64,000 bases of DNA from Sulfurimonadaceae bacterium (GTDB lineage Bacteria; Campylobacterota; Campylobacteria; Campylobacterales; Sulfurimonadaceae): assembly GCA_028683835.1 (NCBI GenBank), contig JAQUHB010000012.1:1-64000 (forward strand), given 5' to 3'. The position numbers and the translations under genes are program-made. The notes below the pieces were generated by a model. The model did no database searches and was not told the DNA's origin. It worked only from the letters and a program-made list of their open reading frames with translations. Position 1 is the first letter of the stretch; each line of letters begins with the position of its first letter. Shown one piece after another: positions 34,045 to 43,767 of the stretch.

Positions 34045-35112
34045 TTATAATCCTGCAGATTCTACGATTTTTGCCTGATGGTCTGTGATAAGAGGCTCGA
34101 TTATCTCATCTAAAAGACCGCCACCCATAATTTCATTTAACCTGTAAAGAGTTAAGTTGATACGGTGATCAGACATACGGTTTTGAGGATAGTTATATGT
34201 ACGGATACGTCCGCTTCTATCACCAGTCCCGACTTGAACAGCACGCGCTTCACTGTCTTTTGCCTGAAGTTCTTGCATCTGCATATCGTACAGACGCGCT
34301 TTTAGAACTTTCATCGCTTTTTCTTTATTTTTATGTTGCGATTTTTGATCCTGATTCGTTACCACGATACCTGTAGGCAAGTGGGTGATACGAACAGCAG
34401 AGTCGGTAGTGTTGACACTCTGCCCGCCACATCCACTTGAACGCATAACGTCGATTTTTAAATCGTTTTCATTTATCGTGACTTCGACATCATCAACTTC
34501 TGCCATAACGGCAACAGTGATCGCTGATGTATGGACACGTCCCTGAGATTCAGTTGCCGGAACACGCTGTACTCTGTGAGTACCGCCTTCATATTTCAAC
34601 CGACTGTAGACCTGTTCACCTTTGATAAGTGCAATAACCTCTTTATATCCACCCGATTCCGATGGAGATGTGCTCATGAGCTCAACTTTCCATCCGCGGT
34701 TTTCGGCATAACGAAGATATGCATCAAAAAGATCCCCAACAAAAATAGCCGCTTCATCTCCACCAGCTCCAGCACGAAGCTCAATAATGGTATTTCTATC
34801 ATCATTTGGATCTTTTGGAAGTAAAAGAAGTTTTATCTCCTCTTCAAGCTCATCTACTTGAGGTTCAAGCTCTTTGAGTTCCTCTTTTGCCATATCTGAC
34901 ATTTCGGGATCACCAAGCATAGCTTTGGCATCTGCAATTTGTGCAAGCACAGATTTGTATTCATTTGCTTTGTCAACTATTTTTGAGAGTGAAGATTGTT
35001 CTTTGGAGAGTTCTGTCATCCTTTTGATGTCAGAGGTGATATCAGGGGAACTAAGCAAATTGCCTAGTTCATTATAGCGGTTGATAAACGGATTGAGTTT
35101 ATCTGATAGCAT
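34045..35112 (-). CDS. prfA: Peptide chain release factor 1
   Basis: A 355-residue class I release factor for UAA/UAG. The catalytic GGQ is at residues 229-231 ([17 protein letters not shown]), with the upstream [12 protein letters not shown] and [15 protein letters not shown] signatures. Domain 1 is the coiled-coil N-terminal region. RF1 rather than RF2 is supported by the length and by the absence of an in-frame stop or frameshift near the start. It lies 11 bp after rpsT in the same direction, the arrangement I recall in C. jejuni. Confidence 0.96.
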   Translation of the reverse strand: MLSDKLNPFINRYNELGNLLSSPDITSDIKRMTELSKEQSSLSKIVDKANEYKSVLAQIADAKAMLGDPEMSDMAKEELKELEPQVDELEEEIKLLLLPKDPNDDRNTIIELRAGAGGDEAAIFVGDLFDAYLRYAENRGWKVELMSTSPSESGGYKEVIALIKGEQVYSRLKYEGGTHRVQRVPATESQGRVHTSAITVAVMAEVDDVEVTINENDLKIDVMRSSGCGGQSVNTTDSAVRITHLPTGIVVTNQDQKSQHKNKEKAMKVLKARLYDMQMQELQAKDSEARAVQVGTGDRSGRIRTYNYPQNRMSDHRINLTLYRLNEIMGGGLLDEIIEPLITDHQAKIVESAGL

Positions 35113-35123
35113 CTAATTCCTGA

Positions 35124-35384
35124 TTATAGAGCGTTTACAGCTTTATGTAGACGACTTACTTTTCTAGCAGCAGTCTCTTTTTTCAAGATACCTTTGCTTA
35201 CAAATGTGTGAAGTTGTTTGTTTGCAACTTTGAAAGCAGCTTCTGCTTCTGTTTTGTTCCCTGCATCGATTGCAGAACGAACATCTTTAACAATGTTTTT
35301 AAGACGTGTACGGTAAAAACGATTACGCTCTGTACGAACGATAGTTTGGCGAATACGTTTTAAAGATGACTTATGATTTGCCAT
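35124..35384 (-). CDS. rpsT: 30S ribosomal protein S20
   Basis: 86 residues, very basic: [23 protein letters not shown], then a helical bundle, ending LHKAVNAL. The ATG at 35384 has AAGGA 8 bases upstream; an open stretch of six codons before it is not ribosomal. S20 binds the 5' domain of 16S rRNA. First gene of rpsT-prfA. Divergent from glmM over 135 bp. Confidence 0.97.
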   Translation of the reverse strand: MANHKSSLKRIRQTIVRTERNRFYRTRLKNIVKDVRSAIDAGNKTEAEAAFKVANKQLHTFVSKGILKKETAARKVSRLHKAVNAL

Positions 35385-35519
35385 ATAATGAGTCCTTCTC
35401 ATAAAATTTAGTGTCGAATACTAGCTTAAAAATAATTAAATTTAAGTTAAAGCTAAACTAAATCGTCATTTTTATTTGCAATATGATAAAATACTGTCAC
35501 TTAATGGAGAGGATTTTTC

Positions 35520-36860
35520 ATGAAACTATTTGGAACTGATGGTGTACGAGGACAAGCTGGAAGCTTTTTAACAGCTCAGCTAGCTATGAGACTAGCGCAA
35601 GCTGCTGGTGTATATTTTAAAAAACACGCAAAAACGAAACGTATACTTGTAGGTAAAGATACAAGAAGAAGCGGTTATATGATAGAAAATGCGATAGTAA
35701 GCGGGCTCACCTCTGTGGGATACGACGTCATTCAAATTGGGCCTATGCCCACTCCTGCCATTGCTTTCTTAACTCAGAATATGCGTTGTGATGCAGGTAT
35801 TATGATCAGTGCATCCCATAATCCTTATGATGACAATGGAATCAAGTTTTTCGATTCACGCGGAGATAAGTTTTCTGTAGAGATCGAAAGAGAGATCGAA
35901 GCTATCTATTATGATGATACTAAAATAGAAGACGCTTGTGTCGTAGGCAAAAATATCGGTCAAGCAAAACGTATAGATGATGTTATCGGTCGTTACATCG
36001 TTCAGCTCAAAAACTCTTTTCCTACAGAACATACACTTCAAGATATGCGAATTGTTTTAGATGCCGCTAATGGAGCCGGATACAAAGTAGGTCCAACAGT
36101 TTTAGAAGAGCTTGGTGCAGAGGTAATCGTACTTCATGATAAGCCAGATGGTTTTAATATCAACGAAGACTGTGGAGCTTTACATACAAAAGAGCTTTGT
36201 GCGGCAGTAAAAAAGTATAGAGCCGACCTCGGTATCGCCCTTGATGGCGATGCGGATAGAGTTGTGATCGTTGATGAAAAAGGTGAAGTCGTTGATGGCG
36301 ATCAGCTTATTGGAGCGCTTGGAATGTATTTACATAAACAAAAAAAGCTAAAAGGCGATGGAATCGTTGCGACTGTTATGAGCAATCAAGCCCTAGAAGA
36401 TACACTAGAAAAAGAGGGACTTAAACTCTATAGAAGTGATGTCGGCGATAAAAATGTTTTAGATATCATGAAAAAAACAGGCATCAATTTTGGCGGAGAA
36501 CAAAGCGGACATATCATCATGCATGATTATGCAAAAACTGGAGATGGACTTGTCAGTGCACTACAGGTCTTAGCGCTTATTATTTCAAAGAAATCCCAAG
36601 CGTCAAAAGTATTGCGTCCATTTGAACTCTATCCGCAAGAACTTGTAAATATCAATATCAAGCAAAAGAAACCTTTAGACGAGATAGAAGGTTTATCTGA
36701 GATTCTAGCAGAGCTTGATAAAGATCATATCCGTCATCTTATAAGATATTCAGGCACTGAGAATAAGCTTCGTATCTTACTTGAAGCAAAAGATGAGAAA
36801 AAAACGAACGTTGCTATGAAAAATATTGTCGATTTTTTAGGTTCTAAACTCAATGCGTAA
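35520..36860 (+). CDS. glmM: Phosphoglucosamine mutase
   Basis: A 446-residue enzyme converting glucosamine-6-P to glucosamine-1-P for UDP-GlcNAc, hence peptidoglycan and lipid A. It starts [12 protein letters not shown], the phosphoserine loop is [13 protein letters not shown] (Ser99), the Mg site is DGDADR near 240, the sugar-specificity loop is GGEQSGHI, and the C-terminal phosphate loop is [11 protein letters not shown]. Behind a GGAGAGG-type site. Its last 8 bp overlap lspA. Confidence 0.97.
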   Translation: MKLFGTDGVRGQAGSFLTAQLAMRLAQAAGVYFKKHAKTKRILVGKDTRRSGYMIENAIVSGLTSVGYDVIQIGPMPTPAIAFLTQNMRCDAGIMISASHNPYDDNGIKFFDSRGDKFSVEIEREIEAIYYDDTKIEDACVVGKNIGQAKRIDDVIGRYIVQLKNSFPTEHTLQDMRIVLDAANGAGYKVGPTVLEELGAEVIVLHDKPDGFNINEDCGALHTKELCAAVKKYRADLGIALDGDADRVVIVDEKGEVVDGDQLIGALGMYLHKQKKLKGDGIVATVMSNQALEDTLEKEGLKLYRSDVGDKNVLDIMKKTGINFGGEQSGHIIMHDYAKTGDGLVSALQVLALIISKKSQASKVLRPFELYPQELVNINIKQKKPLDEIEGLSEILAELDKDHIRHLIRYSGTENKLRILLEAKDEKKTNVAMKNIVDFLGSKLNA

Positions 36861-37356
36861 TAGTTCTTACAAACTTATACTTACTCTCGTTCTTTCTATG
36901 TCGGTAATCTTTTTAGCCGATCAAGCTATTAAAGAGTTTTTTCTCTCCAAAGCGATGGAGATGTACTCAGTGCCTGAATCGTTTCTTTACACACATGCCC
37001 TAGATCTTTATGAAACAGCATATGTTAACATGCGCCTTGTATTTAACTACGGAGTTGCTTTTTCACTATTTTCATTTTTAGAAACTTATCTTAAATGGAT
37101 ACAGTTTTTACTCATTTCAGGTGCTTTTGTTTATGTTATACGTCTAAACAAAATGTGCTACGCTCTTCCTTCAGGTATTTTAATTGGAGCTGGTTTATCA
37201 AATATATATGACAGATTTATTCATGGAGGCGTAGTGGATTATGTATATTGGCACTACGGATTTAACTTTGCAATTTTCAACTTTGCAGACGTTATGATAG
37301 ATCTTGCAGTTGCGTGGATACTGCTCTTAAATCTCAAACCACGTCTTTGCAAATAA
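36853..37356 (+). CDS. lspA: Lipoprotein signal peptidase
   Basis: A 167-residue four-pass membrane aspartic protease that removes signal peptides from prolipoproteins. The catalytic aspartates are in [10 protein letters not shown]...GGVVDY and [12 protein letters not shown], with the [10 protein letters not shown] motif before them. Coupled to glmM by an 8-bp overlap, as in related genomes. Confidence 0.95.
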   Translation: MRNSSYKLILTLVLSMSVIFLADQAIKEFFLSKAMEMYSVPESFLYTHALDLYETAYVNMRLVFNYGVAFSLFSFLETYLKWIQFLLISGAFVYVIRLNKMCYALPSGILIGAGLSNIYDRFIHGGVVDYVYWHYGFNFAIFNFADVMIDLAVAWILLLNLKPRLCK

Positions 37357-37438
37357 TTTAGGTTAAAGAACTTTTTAGGTATTATTGCCCAAAATTATCA
37401 TAATATAAAGTCCCTTACTGCGGACATAAAGGAAACTG

Positions 37439-38740
37439 ATGAATATCAACGCTAAAAAAATTGATGCAGCAAACGCTACAATAGAAGCGACTATCGCTAA
37501 TGAAGAGATTCAATCAAATGTAGAAAAAATAGCTAAAGAGCTTAGTAAAACTGCTAAAATAGCTGGTTTTAGAAAAGGTAAAGTACCTTTGAGCGCTGTG
37601 AAAAAACAGTATGGTGAAAAGTTAGAACAAGATGCAGAATCTCAAGGTTTACGAGATGCAATGGCTCAAGGGCTTAAAGATCTAGGCGTTGCAAGCGAAG
37701 CCCTTATGGGTGAACCTCAAATCACTAAATTTGAAAAAGGTGCTGACTCTATTGAAGTTGCTATCAAAATTGCTATGCGTCCAGAGATTGAACTTGGCGA
37801 ATACTCTGCAATGGTTGAAGATTTTGAAAAACCGGCTGTTAGCGATGAAGAGATCACTGAACGTATCAAAAATTTAGCTGACTCAAATGCTGCACTTGTT
37901 GATGTAACGGAAGACCGTGCACTCGTACTTGGTGATACTGCAAACATCAACTTTGAAGGTTTCCTTGACGGTGTTGCTTTTGATGGTGGAAAAGGTGAAA
38001 ACTTTTCACTTGCTCTTGGTTCGGGACAATTTATACCAGGATTTGAAGATCAACTCGTAGGCATGAAAAAGGGTGAAGAAAAAACTATCAAAGTAACTTT
38101 TCCAGAAAATTACGGCAGTGACAAGCTTGCAGGAAAAGAGACAGAATTTGCAATCAAAATCAACTCTATTCAAGAAAAAGCTGAAGTAACGCTCGATGAT
38201 GAACTAGCTCGTAAAATGCTTCCAGGTGAAGAAAATGCAACTTTTGACACACTCAAAGAGCAAGTAAAACTTCAAATTGAAAGTGAAAAACTTACTCAAC
38301 TTTACAATGATGAACTAAAACCAAAACTTTTAGAAAACTTTGTTGCAAAACTTGCATTTGCAATTCCTGAGTTTGTTGTAGAACAAGAGATGGATATGGC
38401 TCTAAACAAAAAAGCGCAAACAATGAGCGAAGAAGAGATCGCTGAACTTAGAGAAAATGCCGATAAAGTAACAGAAGTTCGTGAAACTTTCCGTGATGAT
38501 GCGACAAACAGCGTAAAAGCTACATTTATTATCGATGCTCTTGCAAGAGCAGAAAAAATCACTGTTAATGAGCAAGAAGTTATGCAAACTATCTACTTTG
38601 AAGCGATGCAAATGGGTCAAGATCCACAGCAAGCTTACAACCACTATCAAACTTCAGGATACCTCCCAGCTATCCAAATGGCAATGGTAGAGGACAAAGT
38701 TTTGAGTAAATTGCTTAACTCAAAGATAAAAGACGTATAG
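37439..38740 (+). CDS. tig: Trigger factor
   Basis: A 433-residue ribosome-bound chaperone. The N-terminal ribosome-binding signature is in [18 protein letters not shown] (about 42-59). The FKBP-type PPIase domain (about 160-245) includes [23 protein letters not shown] and [16 protein letters not shown], and a long helical substrate-binding C-domain follows. It folds nascent chains. Preceded by AAAGGAAA and followed after 1 bp by clpP. Confidence 0.96.
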   Translation: MNINAKKIDAANATIEATIANEEIQSNVEKIAKELSKTAKIAGFRKGKVPLSAVKKQYGEKLEQDAESQGLRDAMAQGLKDLGVASEALMGEPQITKFEKGADSIEVAIKIAMRPEIELGEYSAMVEDFEKPAVSDEEITERIKNLADSNAALVDVTEDRALVLGDTANINFEGFLDGVAFDGGKGENFSLALGSGQFIPGFEDQLVGMKKGEEKTIKVTFPENYGSDKLAGKETEFAIKINSIQEKAEVTLDDELARKMLPGEENATFDTLKEQVKLQIESEKLTQLYNDELKPKLLENFVAKLAFAIPEFVVEQEMDMALNKKAQTMSEEEIAELRENADKVTEVRETFRDDATNSVKATFIIDALARAEKITVNEQEVMQTIYFEAMQMGQDPQQAYNHYQTSGYLPAIQMAMVEDKVLSKLLNSKIKDV

Positions 38741-38741
38741 G

Positions 38742-39332
38742 ATGAGTTATATTCCTTATGTAGTAGAAAAATCTGGGCGTGGAGAGCGCTCTTATGACAT
38801 CTACTCACGCCTTTTAAAAGATCGTATTGTAATGCTTAGCGGTGAAGTCAACGATGCTGTGGCTTCGACTATTGTTGCACAGTTTCTTTTTTTAGAAGCA
38901 GAAGATCCTGAAAAAGATATCTATTTCTATATCAACTCTCCAGGTGGAGTTGTGACTTCAGGAATGGCGATCTTTGATACGATGAACTACATCCGTCCAG
39001 ATGTTGCAACTATTTGTATTGGTCAAGCTGCTTCTATGGGTTCATTTTTACTTAGTTCTGGGGCAAAAGGCAAGCGTTATGCGCTTCCACATGCAAGAAT
39101 TATGATACATCAGCCTCTAGGCGGTGCACAAGGTCAAGCTTCGGATATCGCTATCCAGGCTAAAGAGATCCTTCGCATGAAAGCTGAGCTCAACGAAATA
39201 CTTGCAAAAAATACAGGTCAAGATGTCCAAACACTTGAAAAAGATACAGATAGAGATAACTTCATGAGTGCAGAAGAGTCTAAAAAATATGGTATTATTG
39301 ATGAAGTTTTAACAAAAAAAGAAAAAGAATAA
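38742..39332 (+). CDS. clpP: ATP-dependent Clp protease proteolytic subunit
   Basis: A 196-residue serine protease that forms the tetradecameric chamber used with ClpX/ClpA. Catalytic Ser98 in [11 protein letters not shown], His123 in [11 protein letters not shown], and the Asp in the [12 protein letters not shown] stretch near 171. N-terminus IPYVVEK as usual. It follows tig by 1 bp and precedes a GGDEF-like gene by 9 bp, in the tig-clpP-(GGDEF)-def operon. Confidence 0.97.
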   Translation: MSYIPYVVEKSGRGERSYDIYSRLLKDRIVMLSGEVNDAVASTIVAQFLFLEAEDPEKDIYFYINSPGGVVTSGMAIFDTMNYIRPDVATICIGQAASMGSFLLSSGAKGKRYALPHARIMIHQPLGGAQGQASDIAIQAKEILRMKAELNEILAKNTGQDVQTLEKDTDRDNFMSAEESKKYGIIDEVLTKKEKE

Positions 39333-39341
39333 ATAAATATC

Positions 39342-40397
39342 ATGGCTAAACTATTAAGAAAACGTAGAGATATTACAAACATCCCTTCTGAAAGTCTTAG
39401 TATCTCTTCAGTGGGCAATGTAGGCTCTAGTAATTTTAATGATCCAGGTAGTGATGTAGAGTTGTATGCGAAGGAAGTTTTAAACGCTCTTTTAAAAGAC
39501 TCTCTCCCTCCGACGCCAAATAATTTTTCTCTCTATTTTGACAGAATACTTGAAAACAAAAGTGAAACTCTTAGAAAACAGATAAAGTCTATTCTTCAGC
39601 TCGAAGAAAACAGCAATGATGAAACCACCATTGAATTAGAAAACACTCTTAAGCAAGGCTTCGTTTCTGTAAAAAACATCCTGACCGTTTCCGCAGGTCT
39701 TTATAAAAATATGGCCTTAATGTCGAAAATCCTTGTTAAAAGAAAAGATGAGTTACAAAATAAAGAGACATCTAATGTACTAAGCGTTGTCAACGCCCTC
39801 GAGACAGATCTTACTAAATTAGATGATATTTTAAAAAAACAAATTGATAATCTCAAGACTTTATATGAGCAAACGGCGACCATCGTAAAAAATGTAGAAA
39901 ACGAAACGATTTTTGATAACAAATATGGAATCTACAATAAAAGATATCTTCTTAGTAAAATCACTCAAGAGATACAGCTCATTAAAGAATTTAAACATCA
40001 TAGCAGTCTTATTATGATAGAACTTTCAAAAGAACTGACTCAAGATAAAAGCAATGAAAGAGCACTTTCTCTCATGACGAGAACTATTGCAAGATTACTT
40101 TTAAAAACATCCAGAAGAAGTGATATAGTTGCCCACTATGGAAACGGGATTTTTTGTATGCTCTTAAAGCATACCGACACTGAGAGTTCTATCAAAGCGG
40201 CCCAAAGACTAGTTGAACTCGTCCATAACAGTAACTTTTTCTTAGCAGATAAAGAGATAGAACTGAGTGTTTCCATCGGTGTTACTCCCATCTCTATCAC
40301 GTTAACAACTGAAGAGATTGTCGTAAATGCACTTAAAGCTATGGAAAAAGCATATAAGAATTCAGACATTAGTTATGCATTAATTTCAAATGAGTAA
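39342..40397 (+). CDS. Degenerate GGDEF-domain protein keeping its I-site
   Basis: 351 cytoplasmic residues: a low-complexity start, a helical region with coiled-coil character (about 60-190, rich in Lys/Glu/Leu), and a C-terminal GGDEF-fold domain starting YGIYNKRYLLSKI (about 200-340). The catalytic loop that should read GGDEF is GNGIF (HYGNGIF, about 264-270). The RxxD inhibitory site just before it is preserved (RRSD). That pattern is what c-di-GMP-binding receptors rather than cyclases show. It is inserted between clpP and def in an otherwise housekeeping operon (9-bp and 5-bp gaps), so it is co-transcribed with them. Confidence 0.82.
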   Translation: MAKLLRKRRDITNIPSESLSISSVGNVGSSNFNDPGSDVELYAKEVLNALLKDSLPPTPNNFSLYFDRILENKSETLRKQIKSILQLEENSNDETTIELENTLKQGFVSVKNILTVSAGLYKNMALMSKILVKRKDELQNKETSNVLSVVNALETDLTKLDDILKKQIDNLKTLYEQTATIVKNVENETIFDNKYGIYNKRYLLSKITQEIQLIKEFKHHSSLIMIELSKELTQDKSNERALSLMTRTIARLLLKTSRRSDIVAHYGNGIFCMLLKHTDTESSIKAAQRLVELVHNSNFFLADKEIELSVSIGVTPISITLTTEEIVVNALKAMEKAYKNSDISYALISNE

Positions 40398-40402
40398 AGA
40401 TT

Positions 40403-40927
40403 ATGAACCTAACAATACTAACCTATCCAGACAAAAGATTAAAACAAATTTCCAAAGATGTGGCAGTTTTCGATGCCAAATTACACCAACTGCTCAATGA
40501 AATGAATAAAGTTATGCTAAGCTCTAACGGGATCGGTTTAGCTGCTATTCAAGTCAATTTTCCTCTTAATATCTTGATATTAAATATCCCAAATAGTGAT
40601 GGAGATCAACCTCCGGAAAATTTATTGGAAATCATTAATCCTGTTATAATCAAAAAAAATGGAACAACTTCTTATCAAGAAGGGTGTTTAAGTGTCCCTG
40701 GTTTTTATGAAGATGTAGATCGCTTTGAAACTCTTAGCATTAGCTACCAAGACAGACATGGGAACAAAAAAACTTTAGATGCTGATGAACTACTTAGTAT
40801 CGCTATTCAGCATGAGATGGATCACCTAGCTGGTAAACTTTTTATAGAAAAACTCTCTTATTCAAGACGTAAAAAATTTGAAAAAGAGTATAAACGTGCT
40901 TTAAAAGAGAAAAAAGAGGAATATTAA
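40403..40927 (+). CDS. def: Peptide deformylase
   Basis: A 174-residue metalloenzyme that removes the formyl group from nascent chains. Its three motifs are intact: GIGLAAIQV (motif 1, G-x-G-L-A-A-x-Q), EGCLSVPG (motif 2, metal Cys), QHEMDHLAG (motif 3, HExxH). The C-terminus is basic and helical. Last gene of the tig-clpP-GGDEF-def run. All enzymes here except the GGDEF protein act on newly made proteins. Confidence 0.96.
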   Translation: MNLTILTYPDKRLKQISKDVAVFDAKLHQLLNEMNKVMLSSNGIGLAAIQVNFPLNILILNIPNSDGDQPPENLLEIINPVIIKKNGTTSYQEGCLSVPGFYEDVDRFETLSISYQDRHGNKKTLDADELLSIAIQHEMDHLAGKLFIEKLSYSRRKKFEKEYKRALKEKKEEY

Positions 40928-41017
40928 TAAATATTTCAATTTGCAATAAGAATAGTTTTTTTCTCGCAACATGCTACGCTTACATAATAAAGTTTGTAAG
41001 TGTAAGGAGTTGCTACA

Positions 41018-42523
41018 ATGAAACATGTTAAATGTGCAACATATGAAGGGGTCGAGGCCAAAGTTGTCGAGGTCGAGTCGAGCCTCACAAAAGGGCTTCC
41101 CTCTTTCAATATTGTAGGCATCGCATCAACATCCATAAACGAATCAAAAGAACGTGTTAAATCTGCGCTTCTTACTAATAACTATACTTTTCCACCTAAA
41201 CGTTTTATTATCAGCTTAACTCCAAGTGACCTCAAAAAGCAAGGAAGTCATTTTGATCTTAGCATCGCTCTTTTACTCCTAATGGACAATGAAGAGATCG
41301 ATATTTCAGAGTGGTTTATTTTTGGAGAACTGAGCCTTGATGGTAAAGTTCGGGAAAATGGTTATCTTTATCCACTTATTCTTTCTTTAGCAAATCAGCA
41401 ACTTATCACAAAAGCAATTGTTCCAAAAGAGAGTCTTGAAAAACTTACAAAGATAGCAAACGTAGAATTTTATGGAGTTTCACATATCAATGAGGCATTA
41501 GAGATTTTAAAAGATATTTCAGGTCAATTTGCTCCAAGTCAATCTTCTGCGATCACACATAAATATATAACAACACAAGAACCACTTTACTTTTGTAGTA
41601 AATATAAATATGATTTTAAAGATGTGAAGGGGCAGAGTATAGCAAAACGAGCTGCACTTATATCTGCAGCAGGCTTTCATAATATCTTACTTGAAGGAAG
41701 CCCTGGATGCGGAAAATCGATGATCGCACAAAGACTTCGTCATATTTTACCGCCACTTAGCATAGCTGATATTTTAGATATAGCAAAATTACAAGCTTTA
41801 GATGGGTATGAGCCAGATTTTATTCCGCTTCGTCCATTTCGTTCCCCTCACCATACTTCTACAACTGCGAGTATCTTTGGAGGGGGTTCTCATAATGCAA
41901 AAATCGGGGAAGTGGGACTTAGTCACAATGGAATTCTCTTTTTTGATGAACTTCCACACTATAGTAAAAATATCTTAGAAGCACTCAGAGAGCCTCTTCA
42001 GGATAATCAGATTCGTATTTCACGCGTTAACTCTAAAGTTGAATATCCAGCCTCATTTTTATTTGTATCTGCTATGAACCCTTGTCCATGCGGTAATCTT
42101 CTCGACACTTCAAAAGAGTGTAGGTGCAGTGAACTTGAAATTCAAAGATACAAAAATCGCCTTTCAGATCCATTTTTAGATCGTATCGATCTTCATGTCA
42201 CAATGCAAAATGTCACCCTGAATGATACAAGTGATGTCACCTCCACACAGCTTCACAATAAAGTTGTACAGACGATAGAGTTCATAGCAACACGTGGACA
42301 AAAAAGCTTTAATGGAAAAATGAATGATGAAGAGATAGAAAAATATTGTACAATGAATAACGAAGCCAAAGAAAGTTTAGAAAATGCCGTATATCGCTTT
42401 TCACTCTCGTTTAGAGCGATAAAGAAAGTACAAAAAGTTGCAAGAACGATTGCAGATTTGGATCAGAGTCAAATGATACGAAAAAAAGATATACTCGAAG
42501 CGCTAAGCTATAGAAGAAGATAG
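41018..42523 (+). CDS. comM: ComM/YifB Mg-chelatase-like AAA+ ATPase
   Basis: A 501-residue protein: a Lon-protease-like N-domain (about 1-165, with TKGLPSFNIVGIA and GELSLDGKVRENG), a P-loop AAA+ module (LLEGSPGCGKSMIAQRLR), a Walker B FFDELPHYSKN..LREPLQD, a zinc-type CPCGN...CRCSE insert near 345, and a C-terminal winged part with QRYKNRLSDPFLDRIDLH. ComM is a branch-migration helicase that promotes recombination of DNA taken up in natural transformation. A strong TAAGGAG site lies before the ATG. It is the one clear competence gene in the window. Confidence 0.9.
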   Translation: MKHVKCATYEGVEAKVVEVESSLTKGLPSFNIVGIASTSINESKERVKSALLTNNYTFPPKRFIISLTPSDLKKQGSHFDLSIALLLLMDNEEIDISEWFIFGELSLDGKVRENGYLYPLILSLANQQLITKAIVPKESLEKLTKIANVEFYGVSHINEALEILKDISGQFAPSQSSAITHKYITTQEPLYFCSKYKYDFKDVKGQSIAKRAALISAAGFHNILLEGSPGCGKSMIAQRLRHILPPLSIADILDIAKLQALDGYEPDFIPLRPFRSPHHTSTTASIFGGGSHNAKIGEVGLSHNGILFFDELPHYSKNILEALREPLQDNQIRISRVNSKVEYPASFLFVSAMNPCPCGNLLDTSKECRCSELEIQRYKNRLSDPFLDRIDLHVTMQNVTLNDTSDVTSTQLHNKVVQTIEFIATRGQKSFNGKMNDEEIEKYCTMNNEAKESLENAVYRFSLSFRAIKKVQKVARTIADLDQSQMIRKKDILEALSYRRR

Positions 42524-42538
42524 TCTTTATACAGTAGT

Positions 42539-42572
42539 CTTTACATGTAAGCAGATATCTCTACATGTAAAG
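42539..42572. terminator. Inverted pair of palindromes between comM and the YeiH gene
   Basis: CTTTACATGTA (42539-42549) and TACATGTAAAG (42562-42572) are perfect 11-bp inverted repeats with a 12-base spacer, placed between two convergent genes 15 and 11 bp from their stops. A shared bidirectional terminator is the likely role. Each arm is itself a copy of the window-wide palindrome. Confidence 0.6.
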
Positions 42573-42583
42573 TTTCCTGAAGA

Positions 42584-43684
42584 TTATAAGAAAGTTGTTA
42601 CCGCTTTCGTCACTAAAAAACCACCAATTACAAGCCATGCGAACATTGCTGCACCAGTATAAAGTGGAGCTATTCCGAGACCTTTAAATTTTGCGAAACG
42701 TGTTCCCATACCAAGAGCAGTCATCGCCATTGTAAGTAAAAAAGTATCGACTTCATTTACTGCAGAGATAATCCCATGAACAGTTTCAGCGATCGCTGCA
42801 CCACCACCAGTTAAATACATCTCAATCATAGAGTTCACACCAGCCATACCGATAAAATAAACTGCAAACCAAGGGATTACAAGTTGTACGGCACCAGCGA
42901 CAGAACCACTCTTTTTAGCTTGATATGAAAGATAAAGACCCAAAACAATAAGCATTGGAGCGATCATAATAACACGAGTCATCTTCACAATAACAGCACT
43001 GTTTGCCATGTCAATCGGAGCATTTGGAATAGAAAATGGAACCGCAACAACTTGTGCGACTTCATGGATGGTTCCCCCAGTATAAATACCAAACTGTGCA
43101 GGTGTTAAATGTAAGAAACCTGATGCCGGTTCAATAATCGTTTGATACATAACAGGATACAAAAACATAGAGACTGTTCCAAATAAGACAACCATACTTA
43201 CAGCAACCGCTGTTTTATGCCCCTCAGCCTTTAAAACTGGTTCTGTCGCCAAAACAGCAGCAGCACCACAGACGGCAGCACCAGATGCGGTGAGCATTGA
43301 AGTATCAAGATCCATTTTAAATATCTTGTGTCCGATCCATGTTCCTAAAATAAATGTACTGCTCAACATGATAAGAGAAACTAAAAATCCATCCATACCA
43401 ACTGCAGCGATCTGTTGAAAAGTAATACGAAAACCGTAAAAAACGATCGCAAAACGAAGAATTTTCTTTCCAGAAAATACAATACCTGTTTCCCACTCTT
43501 TAGGAAAATGGTTATGCAAAGTATTTGCATAAAAAATACCGATCACGATACCCACAACAAGTGCAGAAATCCCTAAACCTTTGATTGGACCAAGTGCTGC
43601 GATATAAGTAGCAGAGGCTGCTACTAACGCAACAAATATAATTCCGCTAATTGTCCCTTTGCGGTTTGCTGGAGAAAATGCCAT
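42584..43684 (-). CDS. YeiH/UPF0324-family membrane transporter
   Basis: A 366-residue protein with about 10-11 membrane segments and the family motifs GIFYANTLHNHFPKEWETGIVF, ASGAAVCGAAAVLATEP, TGGTIHEVAQVVA and LTMAMTALGMGTRFAKFKG. Homologues are annotated as putative sulfate/sulfonate exporters, but direct evidence for substrates is thin. In a sulfur-oxidising bacterium export of oxidised sulfur would make sense, which is context only. Preceded by a weak AAGGAAT site; its own transcription unit. Confidence 0.82.
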   Translation of the reverse strand: MAFSPANRKGTISGIIFVALVAASATYIAALGPIKGLGISALVVGIVIGIFYANTLHNHFPKEWETGIVFSGKKILRFAIVFYGFRITFQQIAAVGMDGFLVSLIMLSSTFILGTWIGHKIFKMDLDTSMLTASGAAVCGAAAVLATEPVLKAEGHKTAVAVSMVVLFGTVSMFLYPVMYQTIIEPASGFLHLTPAQFGIYTGGTIHEVAQVVAVPFSIPNAPIDMANSAVIVKMTRVIMIAPMLIVLGLYLSYQAKKSGSVAGAVQLVIPWFAVYFIGMAGVNSMIEMYLTGGGAAIAETVHGIISAVNEVDTFLLTMAMTALGMGTRFAKFKGLGIAPLYTGAAMFAWLVIGGFLVTKAVTTFL

Positions 43685-43767
43685 TAAATTCCTTTATATA
43701 TAATTTGAGATTATATTCTATTTATTATAATAAATCTAATAAAATATTTTTTACTTTTTATTCAAAA

